From positions 1,736,001-1,800,000 of the forward strand of contig NZ_BAAAWN010000001.1 of assembly GCF_039535095.1 (NCBI RefSeq): a stretch of DNA of 64,000 nucleotides, in the 5' to 3' direction. The DNA is from Arthrobacter ramosus. Its GTDB lineage: Bacteria; Actinomycetota; Actinomycetes; Actinomycetales; Micrococcaceae. Positions 18,291 through 27,629 of the stretch are shown one piece after another (positions within the stretch are counted from its first letter, which is position 1; every line of letters begins with the position of its first letter). The notes under the pieces were generated by a model that made no database searches, had not been told where the DNA came from, and was given only the letters and a program-made list of their open reading frames with translations. The translations under genes and the position numbers were made by a program.

Positions 18291-18710
18291 GTGAGCATTG
18301 AGCGCACCCTTGTACTGATCAAGCCCGACGGCGTCGCCCGCAACTTGAGCGGCAGCATCCTCGCCCGCATCGAGTCCAAGGGATACTCTTTGGTCGAATT
18401 GAAGAAGGTCAACGCCACCCGGGAGTTGCTGGAGCAGCACTACGAAGAGCACCTGGGCAAGCCGTTCTACGAGCCGCTGGTTGAGTTCATGCTCAGCGGC
18501 CCGGTTGTCGCCGCCATCTTCGAGGGTCACCGCGTGATCGAAGGCTTCCGTTGCCTTGCGGGAACCACGGACCCGACGACGGCGGCGCCCGGCACCATCC
18601 GCGGCGACTTCGGCCGCGACTGGGGCCTGGCTGTGCAGCAGAACCTGGTCCACGGTTCCGATTCGGTGGATTCCGCCGAGCGCGAGATCAAGATCTGGTT
18701 CGGCGCGTAG
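18291..18710 (+). CDS. ndk: Nucleoside diphosphate kinase
   Basis: Transfers the gamma-phosphate between nucleoside tri- and diphosphates through a phosphohistidine. It has 139 residues with N-terminal [12 protein letters not shown] and catalytic His121 in NLVHGSDS. The start is GTG, preceded by a Shine-Dalgarno-like TTGGAGC. It follows the DUF4233 gene by 53 bases and ends at a strong terminator. Confidence 0.97.
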   Translation: MSIERTLVLIKPDGVARNLSGSILARIESKGYSLVELKKVNATRELLEQHYEEHLGKPFYEPLVEFMLSGPVVAAIFEGHRVIEGFRCLAGTTDPTTAAPGTIRGDFGRDWGLAVQQNLVHGSDSVDSAEREIKIWFGA

Positions 18711-18731
18711 TATCCCGCCAAGGCGAAAGCG

Positions 18732-18772
18732 GAAGGGGCCCTTGTCCAGGTGAACAAGGGCCCCTTCTGCTG
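18732..18772 (+). terminator. Rho-independent terminator after ndk
   Basis: A perfect 14-bp stem (GAAGGGGCCCTTGT / ACAAGGGCCCCTTC) with an 8-base loop is followed by TGCTGTT. It lies between the convergent ndk and VKOR genes and may serve both. Confidence 0.87.
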
Positions 18773-18799
18773 TTAATGCCTCAGTTAAGGGATAAGTGC

Positions 18800-19483
18800 T
18801 CAGTAACCGGACGTGCCGATGAAGACATTGATGAAGGCGAAGAAAATGCTCGCGATCACGGCAACGTAGAGCAGTGCGGAAATGATCCAACCGGATTCGC
18901 TGAGGATCCTGGCCAGGCCTGCGGGGGCTGGAATGACCCCGTGCGTCACGTTCCTGATAGTCACGAAGACGAAGAGCGGGATCATGCATGCCCACACCAC
19001 CATGCAGAACGGGCAAAGGATGTGAATGACATACAGTGCCTGGGACCACAGCCAGACGATGAAGATGAACCCCAGTGTGACGCCCGTCTGCAGTCCGATC
19101 CAGTACCAGCGGGCGAACTTGGCCCCGGCAAAGATCGCCATGGCGGTGGTGATGATCACGGCGAAGGCAACAATGCCGATGAACATGTTGGGGAAACCGA
19201 AAACCGAACTCTGCGGTGTCTTCATGACGCTGCCGCAGGACACCCACGGATTGAGGTCGCAGGCCGTTATGTGGTTGGGGTCGATGAGGACCTGCAACTT
19301 TTCCAGCACGAGCGCCCCTGATGCCAGCCACGCTATGGCGCCGGTGGCGAGCAAGAGCCACGCAAACGGGCGGTCGCGGACCATGCGGGGCATGGCTGCG
19401 TCGGCGGCGTTCCTCCCGGTTTTCTCCTGCCGGAGGGAGCGGGCATCGTTATTGGCCAGGTTCGGGCTGGCTGGGCTCGGCAT
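18800..19483 (-). CDS. Vitamin K epoxide reductase (VKOR) family membrane protein
   Basis: Quinone-linked oxidoreductase that reoxidises DsbA-type proteins, thus supporting disulfide formation in the actinobacterial envelope. The 227-residue protein has four to five transmembrane segments. The loop pair Cys75/Cys83 (ACDLNPWVSCG), the conserved Ser pair near 92-93 and the quinone-proximal CPFC motif (Cys157/Cys160) are all visible. No thioredoxin domain is fused, unlike some bacterial VKORs. It is divergent from rne. The start ATG 19483 gives a 40-residue polar N-terminus; a later start at Met31 or Met34 is possible. Confidence 0.9.
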   Translation of the reverse strand: MPSPASPNLANNDARSLRQEKTGRNAADAAMPRMVRDRPFAWLLLATGAIAWLASGALVLEKLQVLIDPNHITACDLNPWVSCGSVMKTPQSSVFGFPNMFIGIVAFAVIITTAMAIFAGAKFARWYWIGLQTGVTLGFIFIVWLWSQALYVIHILCPFCMVVWACMIPLFVFVTIRNVTHGVIPAPAGLARILSESGWIISALLYVAVIASIFFAFINVFIGTSGY

Positions 19484-19952
19484 GGTTGGCTGTCCTTTTC
19501 TGGATGGCCCGGCGCAGGACCGGGGACTGCTCTTGGGAGGATTCTAGCCGCGACGGCTGGAGGACGCGTCCAGCCAGGGCGGCGGCACGGAAGCTTTCAG
19601 GGCGTGCTTCCTGCCGGGAGTGCGGGCGTGTGAGAGAATGAACATGGCCGGAAGCCGATCCACATGCGGAATCCGGTCCGGTATCTTGTTCCCAAGACCG
19701 CCAGTCATATGCAGGGCATGCCCAGGATCCAATGATCCCCGGTAGGGCCGCAGTGACAATGGACGGCACCTGGTTGTGGCATTAGAACAACGGGTTTGGA
19801 GCGAAGCCGGCTTTCCGTGGATGCCGCACCCCCATGCTGGTGCGAACCGGAAAGACTACTACTGACTTCTGTCAACGCCTGCGGGTTTTGACAATATTGC
19901 CCCTCTGGGCACCGGATGTGGCGGTTGCGCAAGGGCAGGAGTGTTGCCACAT
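19484..19952 (+). promoter_or_regulatory. Long upstream region/leader of rne
   Basis: This 469-base stretch has no supported gene. It holds the divergent VKOR and rne promoters and probably a long rne 5' UTR. A clear two-tier hairpin is at 19811-19854: CTTTCCG pairs with CGGAAAG outside and GCACC with GGTGC inside. RNase E autoregulates through its 5' UTR in enterobacteria; whether this leader acts similarly is inference. Confidence 0.5.
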
Positions 19953-22900
19953 ATGGATAACGAGCAAGTTGTAGCCGCCGCCGAAGATGCGGCGTCCACC
20001 GAGACCACCGAAGCACCCAAAAAGGTTACCCGCACCCGCCGCAAGGCGGCACCGAAGACGGTCGCCGCGGATGAAGCCCCCGACGCCGGAGCTGCCGCAG
20101 CCGCCGCTGAGCCCCTCGCCGAAGCGACGGACATCGAAGCGCCCAAGGCTCCTGTCCGGCGCACCAGGGCTCGAAAGAAGGTCGAAACTTCCGAGCCGCT
20201 GCCAGGTTTCGCTGCAGAAGCTTCCACGGAAGGTGGCGAGGCGCCGGAGGTTCCCGTCGTCGGGGCTGAAATAGCGGCAGGGGCCGAAGCTGCCCCCGAA
20301 AAGCCGGTCCGCCGCCGTCGTACGACGAGGGCAAAGAGCGCCGAGCCCGTCGCTGAAGAAGCCCCGGTTGAAACACCGGCTGCTGAGGTTGCGGCCGAGG
20401 AAACCACTGCGGAGCCGCAGGCTACGGAGATTGCGCCCGAGGAAACCACCGGGGAGCCGGCCGTCGAGGCGGAAGCTGCAAGCCCGATCGCTTCGCTGTT
20501 CCTGGAACCTGGGTCCGTCACCTCCATGATCTTCCAGGCACCGGACTTGAGCGCAGTTTCCAGGCCGGCCGTCGTCGAAGAAGAAACGCAGGCTGACGCT
20601 GAAGAAGTTTCCGAGGACAACGAACTGGACGAAGCCGGCAGCCGCCGTCGGCGTCGCAGCCGTGGGCGTCGTGGACGCCGGGGCAACGAGCGTGATGAAG
20701 CCGCGGGAGAAGAAACGTCCGCGGAGTCCGAGGACGAGGCAGAAGCCGGTACTGAGGAAGTCCTCGAAGAAGGCGTGACTTCCCGCCGTCGTCGGCGTCG
20801 CCGTCGTGGCGATCAGGACTTGGAGCTGACGGGCGGCGGAGACGACGATCCCCCCAACACCGTCACCCGTGTCCGCGCTCCCCGCGCACACGTTGAGTCC
20901 ACCACCGGCTCCGACCGCGTGACGAGCGTCAAGGGCTCCACCCGCCTTGAAGCCAAGAAGCAGCGCCGCCGCGAGTCCCGCGAGACCGGCCGCCGCCGCC
21001 AGGTCATCACCGAGGCCGAATTCCTGGCCCGCCGTGAGTCCGTCGACCGCCAGATGATCGTTCGCCAGCGCGACGACAGGATCCAGATCGGCGTCTTGGA
21101 AGACGGCGTGCTCGCGGAGCACTTCGTGTCGAAGACACAGCAGGATTCCCTGATCGGCAACGTCTACCTGGGCAAGGTCCAGAACGTTCTGCCGTCGATG
21201 GAAGCTGCGTTCGTGGACATCGGACGCGGCCGCAACGCCGTGCTGTACGCCGGTGAAGTCAACTGGGATGCCGTCACCCTGGAAGGCAAACCGCGCCGGA
21301 TCGAAAACGCCCTGAAATCAGGCGATTCCGTGCTGGTCCAGGTCACCAAGGACCCCGTGGGCCACAAGGGCGCACGCCTGACGAGCCAGATTTCGCTTCC
21401 CGGCCGCTACCTTGTGTACGTGCCCGGCGGTTCAATGACCGGTATTTCCCGCAAGCTGCCCGACGTCGAGCGCAACCGTCTGAAGAAGATCCTCAAGGAT
21501 CGCCTCCCGGAGAACGCGGGCGTCATTGTCCGCACCGCAGCCGAGGGTGCTTCCGAGGAAGAGCTGACGCACGATATCAACCGCCTGCGGGCCCAGTGGG
21601 AAGGCATCGAAAGCCAGTCCACGTCCACCAAGGTCCTGGCCCCGGAAGTGCTGTATGGCGAACCGGACCTCACCATCAAGGTTGTCCGCGACGTCTTCAA
21701 CGAGGACTTCTCCAAGCTCATCGTCTCCGGCGATGAAGCCTGGGACACCATCGAGGCCTACGTCACCTATGTGGCGCCCGATCTGGTGGGACGCCTCGAA
21801 AAGTGGACCTCGGATCAGGACATCTTCTCGGCATGGCGCGTGGACGAACAGATCCACAAGGCATTGGAGCGCAAGGTCTTCCTGCCCTCCGGTGGTTCGC
21901 TCGTGATCGACCGCACCGAGGCCATGACGGTTGTTGACGTCAACACCGGGAAGTTCACCGGCAGCGGTGGCAACCTTGAGGAAACCGTCACCAAGAACAA
22001 CCTTGAGGCTGCCGAGGAAGTGGTGCGCCAGCTTCGCTTGCGCGATATCGGCGGAATCATCGTCATCGACTTCATCGACATGGTCCTGGAATCCAACCGC
22101 GATCTCGTGTTGCGCCGCATGGTCGAGTGCCTCGGCCGGGACCGCACCAAGCACCAGGTCGCCGAAGTGACGTCGCTTGGATTGGTGCAGATGACCCGCA
22201 AGCGCATGGGCACCGGCCTGCTTGAGGTCTTCGGCGAGCAGTGCGAAACGTGCGCCGGTCGTGGAATCGTCACGCACGACGAGCCTGTGGAGCACCGTCG
22301 GGCCAACGTGGTGGCCGCTGAACACCACCACCCGCGGACGGAATCGCAGCCGGCCGTCCGCCCGGAGCAGCGCAAGCGTCGGCGCGGCAGGGGGACAGGG
22401 CAGGGGACGGCCGAGCTCCCGATCACCCCTCCTGTGCCGGTCCATACAGTGGAATCCACTGATCCGAATCGCCAGGCGGCCACCCGCGCAGCCCTTGCCA
22501 CCATCGCGGCTGCAGCCCACGCTGCCCACCTGCACGACGACGAGCTCCACCACGCGGCGGAATTGCTCGCCGACCGGCACGTAGCGGAAGCCACCCCGGT
22601 CCAGGCCCCCGCGGCCCCGGTCCAGGCTCCCGCCGCTGCTTCGAGTAGCGAGGAACGTTCGAAGCCTGTGCTGCGATTCGGCGGCGAGGAAGTTGCGTTG
22701 CCCTTCGTACACCACGAAGAGGAGCCGGCGAGTGGTGCACCTGCCATGAGCCTGGATCTGTTGGCACAGGCATTCGCGGGCCTTGGAGAAGCTCCGGAGA
22801 CCGCGGCGACGGCAACAGAAGCCAAAGAAGCGCCCGCAGGGGCCCCCGCGGGCGTTGCAAGCGGGGAATCGGGTTCGCGTGGACGCCGAGGCCGCCGCAA

Positions 22901-23084
22901 CCGTAGTGCCAGCCGGGCCCAGGGTTCCGCCAACGCCACCAACGTGGAGCACCACGAGGTTGCCGCGGCTGCCTCCGGTGGGGCCGCGCACGAGGCCAAG
23001 GCGACGGACGCGGGTCCCGCGAAGGCGACGGCGGCAGCGGAACCGATCATCCTCGGAGTCGGCGTGCCCAAGTCCGAACTCTAA
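19953..23084 (+). CDS. rne: Ribonuclease E/G
   Basis: Essential endoribonuclease for mRNA turnover and rRNA/tRNA processing. It has 1043 residues from ATG 19953 (AGGAG at 19937-19941). Residues 1 to about 330 are a disordered extension rich in Ala, Glu and Arg with Arg clusters such as RRRRSRGRRGRRG. The S1 domain starts near residue 400 (IGNVYLGKVQNVLPSMEAAF). The catalytic aspartates are Asp662 (TVVDVNTG) and Asp706 (IIVIDFID), 44 apart as in the family. The Zn-link Cys764/Cys767 (CETC) follows, then a second disordered Arg/Ala-rich tail with VQAPAA duplicated. The catalytic core in the middle with long flanks on both sides is the actinobacterial layout. Confidence 0.95.
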   Translation: MDNEQVVAAAEDAASTETTEAPKKVTRTRRKAAPKTVAADEAPDAGAAAAAAEPLAEATDIEAPKAPVRRTRARKKVETSEPLPGFAAEASTEGGEAPEVPVVGAEIAAGAEAAPEKPVRRRRTTRAKSAEPVAEEAPVETPAAEVAAEETTAEPQATEIAPEETTGEPAVEAEAASPIASLFLEPGSVTSMIFQAPDLSAVSRPAVVEEETQADAEEVSEDNELDEAGSRRRRRSRGRRGRRGNERDEAAGEETSAESEDEAEAGTEEVLEEGVTSRRRRRRRRGDQDLELTGGGDDDPPNTVTRVRAPRAHVESTTGSDRVTSVKGSTRLEAKKQRRRESRETGRRRQVITEAEFLARRESVDRQMIVRQRDDRIQIGVLEDGVLAEHFVSKTQQDSLIGNVYLGKVQNVLPSMEAAFVDIGRGRNAVLYAGEVNWDAVTLEGKPRRIENALKSGDSVLVQVTKDPVGHKGARLTSQISLPGRYLVYVPGGSMTGISRKLPDVERNRLKKILKDRLPENAGVIVRTAAEGASEEELTHDINRLRAQWEGIESQSTSTKVLAPEVLYGEPDLTIKVVRDVFNEDFSKLIVSGDEAWDTIEAYVTYVAPDLVGRLEKWTSDQDIFSAWRVDEQIHKALERKVFLPSGGSLVIDRTEAMTVVDVNTGKFTGSGGNLEETVTKNNLEAAEEVVRQLRLRDIGGIIVIDFIDMVLESNRDLVLRRMVECLGRDRTKHQVAEVTSLGLVQMTRKRMGTGLLEVFGEQCETCAGRGIVTHDEPVEHRRANVVAAEHHHPRTESQPAVRPEQRKRRRGRGTGQGTAELPITPPVPVHTVESTDPNRQAATRAALATIAAAAHAAHLHDDELHHAAELLADRHVAEATPVQAPAAPVQAPAAASSSEERSKPVLRFGGEEVALPFVHHEEEPASGAPAMSLDLLAQAFAGLGEAPETAATATEAKEAPAGAPAGVASGESGSRGRRGRRNRSASRAQGSANATNVEHHEVAAAASGGAAHEAKATDAGPAKATAAAEPIILGVGVPKSEL

Positions 23085-23098
23085 GCGCAGTACCCTGT

Positions 23099-23146
23099 CC
23101 GAAGCCCCGGCCGTTTTCGCTCCTGTGGAAACCGCCGGGGCTTCGG
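23099..23146 (+). terminator. Hairpin after rne
   Basis: A 13-bp perfect stem (CCGAAGCCCCGGC / GCCGGGGCTTCGG) with a 22-base loop and no T-run follows the rne stop by 14 bases. It is probably a 3' end or processing hairpin. Confidence 0.55.
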
Positions 23147-23237
23147 CGTTGCCGGCCAATCCACCGGACCTCCCCACAGTGCGGTTGCAAAGGGGGATTT
23201 CAGCGGGCGAGGTGTGATCCGGGTTAAGCTAGGGGAC

Positions 23238-23312
23238 TGACACGGGGTGCCGCGCACCAAGCCGGCTGAGACCAGACCCGTTGAACCTGTCCGGTTAGCA
23301 CCGGCGAAGGGA
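23238..23312 (+). promoter_or_regulatory. TPP riboswitch (THI element) upstream of thiD-tenA
   Basis: Contains the conserved blocks in order: ACGGGGTGCC, GGCTGAGA (23264-23271), ACCCGTTGAACCTG, and CCGGTTAGCACCGG ending in CGAAGGGA. The last block includes the Shine-Dalgarno AAGGGA of the next gene, so thiamine pyrophosphate most likely blocks translation initiation. Confidence 0.95.
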
Positions 23313-23320
23313 TGTCTCGC

Positions 23321-24841
23321 ATGACAGTTTCGGCGCAATCAGCCGTCTACCCGCTCAAGGCCGTCCGGCGACCTATCCCGAGGGTCCTCAGCATTGCCGG
23401 CTCGGATCCTTCGGGTGGTGCCGGGATCCAGGCAGACCTGAAGAGCATCGCGGCCAACGGCGGCTATGGCATGGCCGTCATCACGGCGCTCACCGTGCAG
23501 AACACCCAGGGAGTCACTGCCGTCCACGTGCCTCCCGTGGAGTTCCTGCGCCAGCAGTTGGACGCCATTAGCGACGACATCACGGTTGATGCCGTCAAGA
23601 TCGGCATGCTCGGGGACGCGGCGGTCATCCACGAAGTCCGCCGCTGGCTCGGCGAGGCGCGTCCCGCCGTCGTCGTGCTGGATCCGGTGATGATCGCCAC
23701 CAGCGGCGACCGGCTCCTGGCGGAGTCCGCTGAAACTGCCCTGCGGGAGCTTCTGCCCCTCGCTGACTTGGTGACCCCCAACCTTCCTGAATTGGCCATG
23801 CTGCTTGGCGAACCTGAAGCCACTGACTGGGCATCGGCGTTGGAGCAAGGCAAACGCCTGGCTGCCGCCTGTGGGAACACCGTCCTGGTGAAGGGTGGCC
23901 ATCTTCAGGGAGCGGGCTGCCCCGACGCCCTGGTCAACACCGGGGGAGTCCTGAGCCAGGACGTGGTGGAATTCGCCGGGCGACGGGTGGAGACCCGCAA
24001 CAGCCATGGCACGGGATGCTCCCTGTCGTCGGCGATGGCGACGGCCAAGGCGCGGCTCGGCGATTGGGAGTCCGCCTTGCGTGTGGTCAAGCCTTGGCTT
24101 CAGGAGGCGCTGATCCAGTCCGAGGTGCTGGAAGTGGGGAAGGGCAACGGGCCGATCCATCATTTCCACGCGCTCCGGCACGCCCTTCAACCGGGCGACT
24201 TTGCCGTCCGGATGTGGGACGCCGCCCAAACGGAACTTGCGGCCATTTATGGCTTGGACTTCATCCAGCACTTGCAGTCCGGTGGGCTCAGCGAGGCGCA
24301 GTTCAGCTATTACCTGTCGCAGGATGCCATCTATCTCAACGGCTATTCCCGGGTCCTGGCGCGGGCAAGCGCCCTCGCCCCAAACGAAACCGAACAGCTG
24401 TTCTGGGCCCGCGGCTCGCAGATGTGCCTTGAAGTCGAGTCCGAGCTGCATCGGAATTGGCTCAGCGGACGCCAGGTAAGCGGAGAGCTGGGCCCGGTCA
24501 CCAAGGCCTACGTGGACCACTTGCTTGCGGCGTCGGCGTCGGGCAGCTATGCCGTCCTGCTGGCTGCCGTGCTGCCTTGCTACTGGTTGTACGCCGAGGT
24601 GGGACAGCAGCTCCACCATGGCTATCTACAGGCGGGAGCGTCGGACGAGCACCCTTATGCGGACTGGCTGCGTACATACGCAGACGAGGCGTTCGCCGAG
24701 GCCACCCGCAAGGCGATCGACATCACGGACGCCGCCGCGCAGGCCGCATCACCTGCGGAGCGTGCCGCCATGATGGAGGCGTTTGCCCAATCCTGCCGTT
24801 ACGAAACGGCGTTCTTCGATGCTCCAAGGTTGCACGGCTGA
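23321..24841 (+). CDS. thiD: Fused HMP/HMP-P kinase and TenA thiaminase II
   Basis: Bifunctional thiamine protein, 506 residues. The N-terminal half (about 20-270) is ThiD, which phosphorylates hydroxymethylpyrimidine twice; SIAGSDPSGGAGIQAD and the C-terminal NSHGTGCSLSSA anion hole are visible. The C-terminal half (about 290-506) is TenA, which salvages degraded thiamine to HMP: QLSEAQF-like helices, YLSQDAIYL, VLPCYWLYAEVG and QSCRYETAFFDAP. Fusion delivers salvaged HMP to the kinase. The start is ATG 23321 with AAGGGA at 23307-23312; an upstream in-frame ATG at 23312 lies inside the riboswitch. The TPP riboswitch upstream confirms the pathway. Confidence 0.93.
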   Translation: MTVSAQSAVYPLKAVRRPIPRVLSIAGSDPSGGAGIQADLKSIAANGGYGMAVITALTVQNTQGVTAVHVPPVEFLRQQLDAISDDITVDAVKIGMLGDAAVIHEVRRWLGEARPAVVVLDPVMIATSGDRLLAESAETALRELLPLADLVTPNLPELAMLLGEPEATDWASALEQGKRLAAACGNTVLVKGGHLQGAGCPDALVNTGGVLSQDVVEFAGRRVETRNSHGTGCSLSSAMATAKARLGDWESALRVVKPWLQEALIQSEVLEVGKGNGPIHHFHALRHALQPGDFAVRMWDAAQTELAAIYGLDFIQHLQSGGLSEAQFSYYLSQDAIYLNGYSRVLARASALAPNETEQLFWARGSQMCLEVESELHRNWLSGRQVSGELGPVTKAYVDHLLAASASGSYAVLLAAVLPCYWLYAEVGQQLHHGYLQAGASDEHPYADWLRTYADEAFAEATRKAIDITDAAAQAASPAERAAMMEAFAQSCRYETAFFDAPRLHG

Positions 24842-25261
24842 ACCCGGTTCCTGCCGGGGAAGGACAGGATGAAGCGCCTGTTCCGGCGGGCGCTGCAGCG
24901 TGTCGGACTGAGGATCCGAGCTTTTCCCGGCCGGCAGGGTAAGGTGGACGGGCACGGTACCGGGTGGCGCATAGCCAGTCTGTGGCAGTCATCACGTGGC
25001 AGCCCCCGGACCTGGCCTCATTTGCAGCCGAAGGCGAAACTAGCGTAATCTAGATCTTCGGTGCTTACGCCAACACTTGGGTTATGCCCCCAGAAACTGT
25101 TCATTTGGAACTGACCTTTCATTTGGAACTATTCGAGGGATGACTCATGGATTCCGTACCGGAGTCCACGGCGTTGAGGCACAGCGTGAACCAGGCCCGT
25201 TTTCGGATCGGGGTTCCGCACGCAAATTTAGTAATAAACGTCGAGAGAAGTGAGTGCCCAA
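24842..25261 (+). promoter_or_regulatory. Region upstream of rplU with promoter and repeated leader motif
   Basis: This 420-base stretch has no supported gene. A small hairpin (CCCGG-TTCCTG-CCGGG) just after the tenA stop may end that transcript. TTGCAG (25022-25027) and TAATCT (25046-25051), 18 bases apart, form a plausible promoter. The leader then contains TCATTTGGAACT twice (25101-25112 and 25119-25130). A short reading frame starting at 25147 lacks a ribosome-binding site and was not accepted. Confidence 0.5.
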
Positions 25262-25570
25262 GTGGTGTACGCGATTGTCCGCGCAGGCGGCCGCCAAGAA
25301 AAGGTTTCCGTTGGAGACTACGTAACCCTGAACCGCGTCCCCGGTGGAGCCGGCAGCACCCTTGAGCTGCCCGCACTGCTCCTGGTGGACGGTGACAAGG
25401 TCACCTCCGCTGCTGCGGATCTGGCCAAGGTCAAGGTTACGGCTGAGATCCTCGAAGACCTCCGTGGTCCGAAGATCGTCATCCAGAAGTTCAAGAACAA
25501 GACCGGCTACAAGAAGCGCCAGGGTCACCGTCAAGAACTGACCAAGATCAAGATCACCGGTATCAAGTAA
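25262..25570 (+). CDS. rplU: 50S ribosomal protein L21
   Basis: Ribosomal protein L21 of the large subunit, binding 23S rRNA. GTG 25262 gives [19 protein letters not shown] and 102 residues, the family's size; an upstream GTG at 25250 would add four residues but overlaps the purine-rich GAGAGAAG (25243-25250) that serves as its ribosome-binding site. The C-terminal [16 protein letters not shown] is the rRNA-binding signature. rpmA follows after 61 bases. Confidence 0.95.
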   Translation: MVYAIVRAGGRQEKVSVGDYVTLNRVPGGAGSTLELPALLLVDGDKVTSAAADLAKVKVTAEILEDLRGPKIVIQKFKNKTGYKKRQGHRQELTKIKITGIK

Positions 25571-25631
25571 CCACTGGTTGCTGTTCAGGTTTTCAACAGA
25601 TTCCCCAGAATTTTAAAGGCAGGCATTTCAA

Positions 25632-25895
25632 ATGGCACATAAAAAAGGCGCGAGCTCCACTCGCAACGGTCGTGACTCCAACGCCCAGTACCTCGGCGTA
25701 AAGCGCTTCGGTGGCCAGGTCGTTTCCGCGGGCGAGATCATCGTCCGCCAGCGCGGCACCCACTTCCACCCGGGCGCCGGTGTCGGCCGCGGTGGCGACG
25801 ACACCCTGTTCGCCCTGCAGGCAGGTGCGGTTGAGTTCGGTACTCGCCGCGGCCGTCGCGTAGTGAACATCGTTGCTGCTGCAGCTGCAGAGTAA
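25632..25895 (+). CDS. rpmA: 50S ribosomal protein L27
   Basis: Ribosomal protein L27 of 87 residues; its N-terminal tail reaches the peptidyl transferase centre. [16 protein letters not shown] and GVKRFGGQ are diagnostic. The N-terminus has no cleavable extension of the Firmicutes type. It is followed directly by a strong terminator, with obgE downstream. Confidence 0.97.
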   Translation: MAHKKGASSTRNGRDSNAQYLGVKRFGGQVVSAGEIIVRQRGTHFHPGAGVGRGGDDTLFALQAGAVEFGTRRGRRVVNIVAAAAAE

Positions 25896-25913
25896 TAACA
25901 CGTTCTGAACGGG

Positions 25914-25950
25914 TGGAGCGGGCCGTATGGCCCGCTCCATCTGTCTTTTT
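25914..25950 (+). terminator. Rho-independent terminator after rpmA
   Basis: An 11-bp stem (TGGAGCGGGCC / GGCCCGCTCCA) with loop GTAT is followed by TCTGTCTTTTT. It ends the rplU-rpmA transcript. Confidence 0.9.
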
Positions 25951-26039
25951 AACCGCACTAGAATTTACTAGGGCGGGCGGCGGCGCATCAGCCCGCAACA
26001 CGCACTTCAAGCAGTAATTTCCACATAGAGGAGAAACAC

Positions 26040-27629
26040 GTGGCGACCTTCGTAGACCGGGTAGTACTTCACGTATCCGGCGGAACAGGCGGCCACGGCT
26101 GTGTCTCTGTTAAGCGCGAGAAGTTCAAGCCCCTCGGCGGACCCGACGGCGGCAATGGCGGTAATGGCGGCGACGTGATCCTTCGCGTTGATGCCCAGAC
26201 CACCACTTTGCTTGATTACCACCACGCACCGCACCGCCACGCAACCAACGGTGGTCCCGGCATGGGCGACTGGCGCGGCGGCAAGAACGGTGAAACCCTG
26301 GTGCTTCCCGTCCCGGACGGCACTGTCGTCAAGACCAAGGACGGCGTTGTCCTTGCTGACCTGGTAGGTGAAGGCACCGAGTTCATCGCCGCTGCAGGCG
26401 GCGTGGGCGGCCTTGGTAACTCTTCGTTGTCTTCGCAGAAGCGCAGGGCTCCCGGTTTCGCCCTCCTCGGTACTGAAGGCGACTCCAGCGACATCGTCCT
26501 GGAATTGAAGTCCATCGCGGACATCGCGCTGGTTGGCTTCCCCTCCGCAGGCAAGTCCAGCCTTGTCGCGGCGATGTCAGCGGCGCGGCCCAAGATCGCC
26601 GACTACCCGTTCACTACCCTGATCCCCAACCTTGGCGTGGTCCAGGCCGGTGAGGTCCGGTTCACCATTGCAGACGTTCCCGGGCTGATCGAGGGCGCGA
26701 GCGAGGGCAAGGGCCTCGGCCACAACTTCCTGCGCCACGTGGAGCGTTGTGCCGCGCTGGTGCACGTGCTGGACTGCGGAACCTTGGAAGCGGACAGGGA
26801 TCCGCTCTCGGATCTTGCGATCATCGAGCAAGAGCTGGACAAGTACGCGGTGGACATGAGCTACGCCGGTGTTGACGGCGAAGTGGTCCCCCTGAACGAA
26901 CGCCCCAAGCTTGTGGTCCTGAACAAGGTGGACCTGCCTGATGGTCGGGACATGGCCGAGTTCGTCCGTCCCGAACTGGAACAGCGCGGCTACCACGTCT
27001 TCGAAGTCTCCGCCACGAGCCATGAAGGCCTGCGCCAACTGAGCTTCGCCATGGGCGAGATCGTCATGGCCGCCCGCAAGGCCGTTGCTACTGCGCCTCC
27101 CAAGGTCGCAGCGCCCGTCCTCCGCCCTCGTGCGGTCAATGAGTCCGGCTTCAAGATCCGCCGCGAGGAAAAGAACCTTGAGCCGCTCTTCCGCGTGCTG
27201 GGGGAGAAGCCGGTCCGCTGGGTCAAGCAGACCGACTTCACCAACGAAGAAGCCATCGGCTACCTCGCGGATCGCCTGGCGAAGCTCGGCATCGAAAACG
27301 AGCTGTTCAAGATGGGTGCCATTCCGGGCGACACCGTCGTGATCGGCGAAGAGGACGGCGTCGTGTTCGACTGGGAGCCCACCATGATGGCGGGCGCCGA
27401 ACTCCTGGCGACGCCTCGAGGCACGGACATCCGTGTTGCCGACATCGGCGACCGCCCCACGCGTTCGCAGAAGCGCGATGAGCAGCTCGAGCGCCGCGAG
27501 GCAAAGGCTGCAGCGCGGGCCGAGCTTGAAGCCGAGCGCAAGGCGGGCATCTGGACTGAGTCCGTCAGCGGTCGTCGTCTACCCAAGCCCCTGAAGGAAA
27601 GCGGCCTGGAAGCCGAAAATGACGACTAG
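26040..27629 (+). CDS. obgE: GTPase Obg (CgtA)
   Basis: Ribosome-assembly and stress-response GTPase of 529 residues. The glycine-rich OBG domain covers about 1-160 ([14 protein letters not shown]), followed by the G domain with P-loop GFPSAGKSS (166-174), DVPG and NKVD. An OCT domain is at about 355-430, then a charged tail of about 70 residues that is longer than in E. coli. The start is GTG with GAGGAG at 26028-26033. Its 3' end overlaps the proB start by 11 bases, so GTPase and proline synthesis genes are co-translated. Confidence 0.96.
   Translation: MATFVDRVVLHVSGGTGGHGCVSVKREKFKPLGGPDGGNGGNGGDVILRVDAQTTTLLDYHHAPHRHATNGGPGMGDWRGGKNGETLVLPVPDGTVVKTKDGVVLADLVGEGTEFIAAAGGVGGLGNSSLSSQKRRAPGFALLGTEGDSSDIVLELKSIADIALVGFPSAGKSSLVAAMSAARPKIADYPFTTLIPNLGVVQAGEVRFTIADVPGLIEGASEGKGLGHNFLRHVERCAALVHVLDCGTLEADRDPLSDLAIIEQELDKYAVDMSYAGVDGEVVPLNERPKLVVLNKVDLPDGRDMAEFVRPELEQRGYHVFEVSATSHEGLRQLSFAMGEIVMAARKAVATAPPKVAAPVLRPRAVNESGFKIRREEKNLEPLFRVLGEKPVRWVKQTDFTNEEAIGYLADRLAKLGIENELFKMGAIPGDTVVIGEEDGVVFDWEPTMMAGAELLATPRGTDIRVADIGDRPTRSQKRDEQLERREAKAAARAELEAERKAGIWTESVSGRRLPKPLKESGLEAENDD

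Noticed and set aside
17733..19361. Minus-strand frame crossing folC end, ndk and the VKOR gene
   Set aside because: Runs out of frame through three real genes; the VKOR frame is the coding one.
21432..23177. Minus-strand frame opposite rne
   Set aside because: Shadow of the RNase E/G gene; composition is low-complexity and without motifs.
25147..25365. 72-residue frame overlapping the start of rplU
   Set aside because: No Shine-Dalgarno and it overlaps rplU out of frame.
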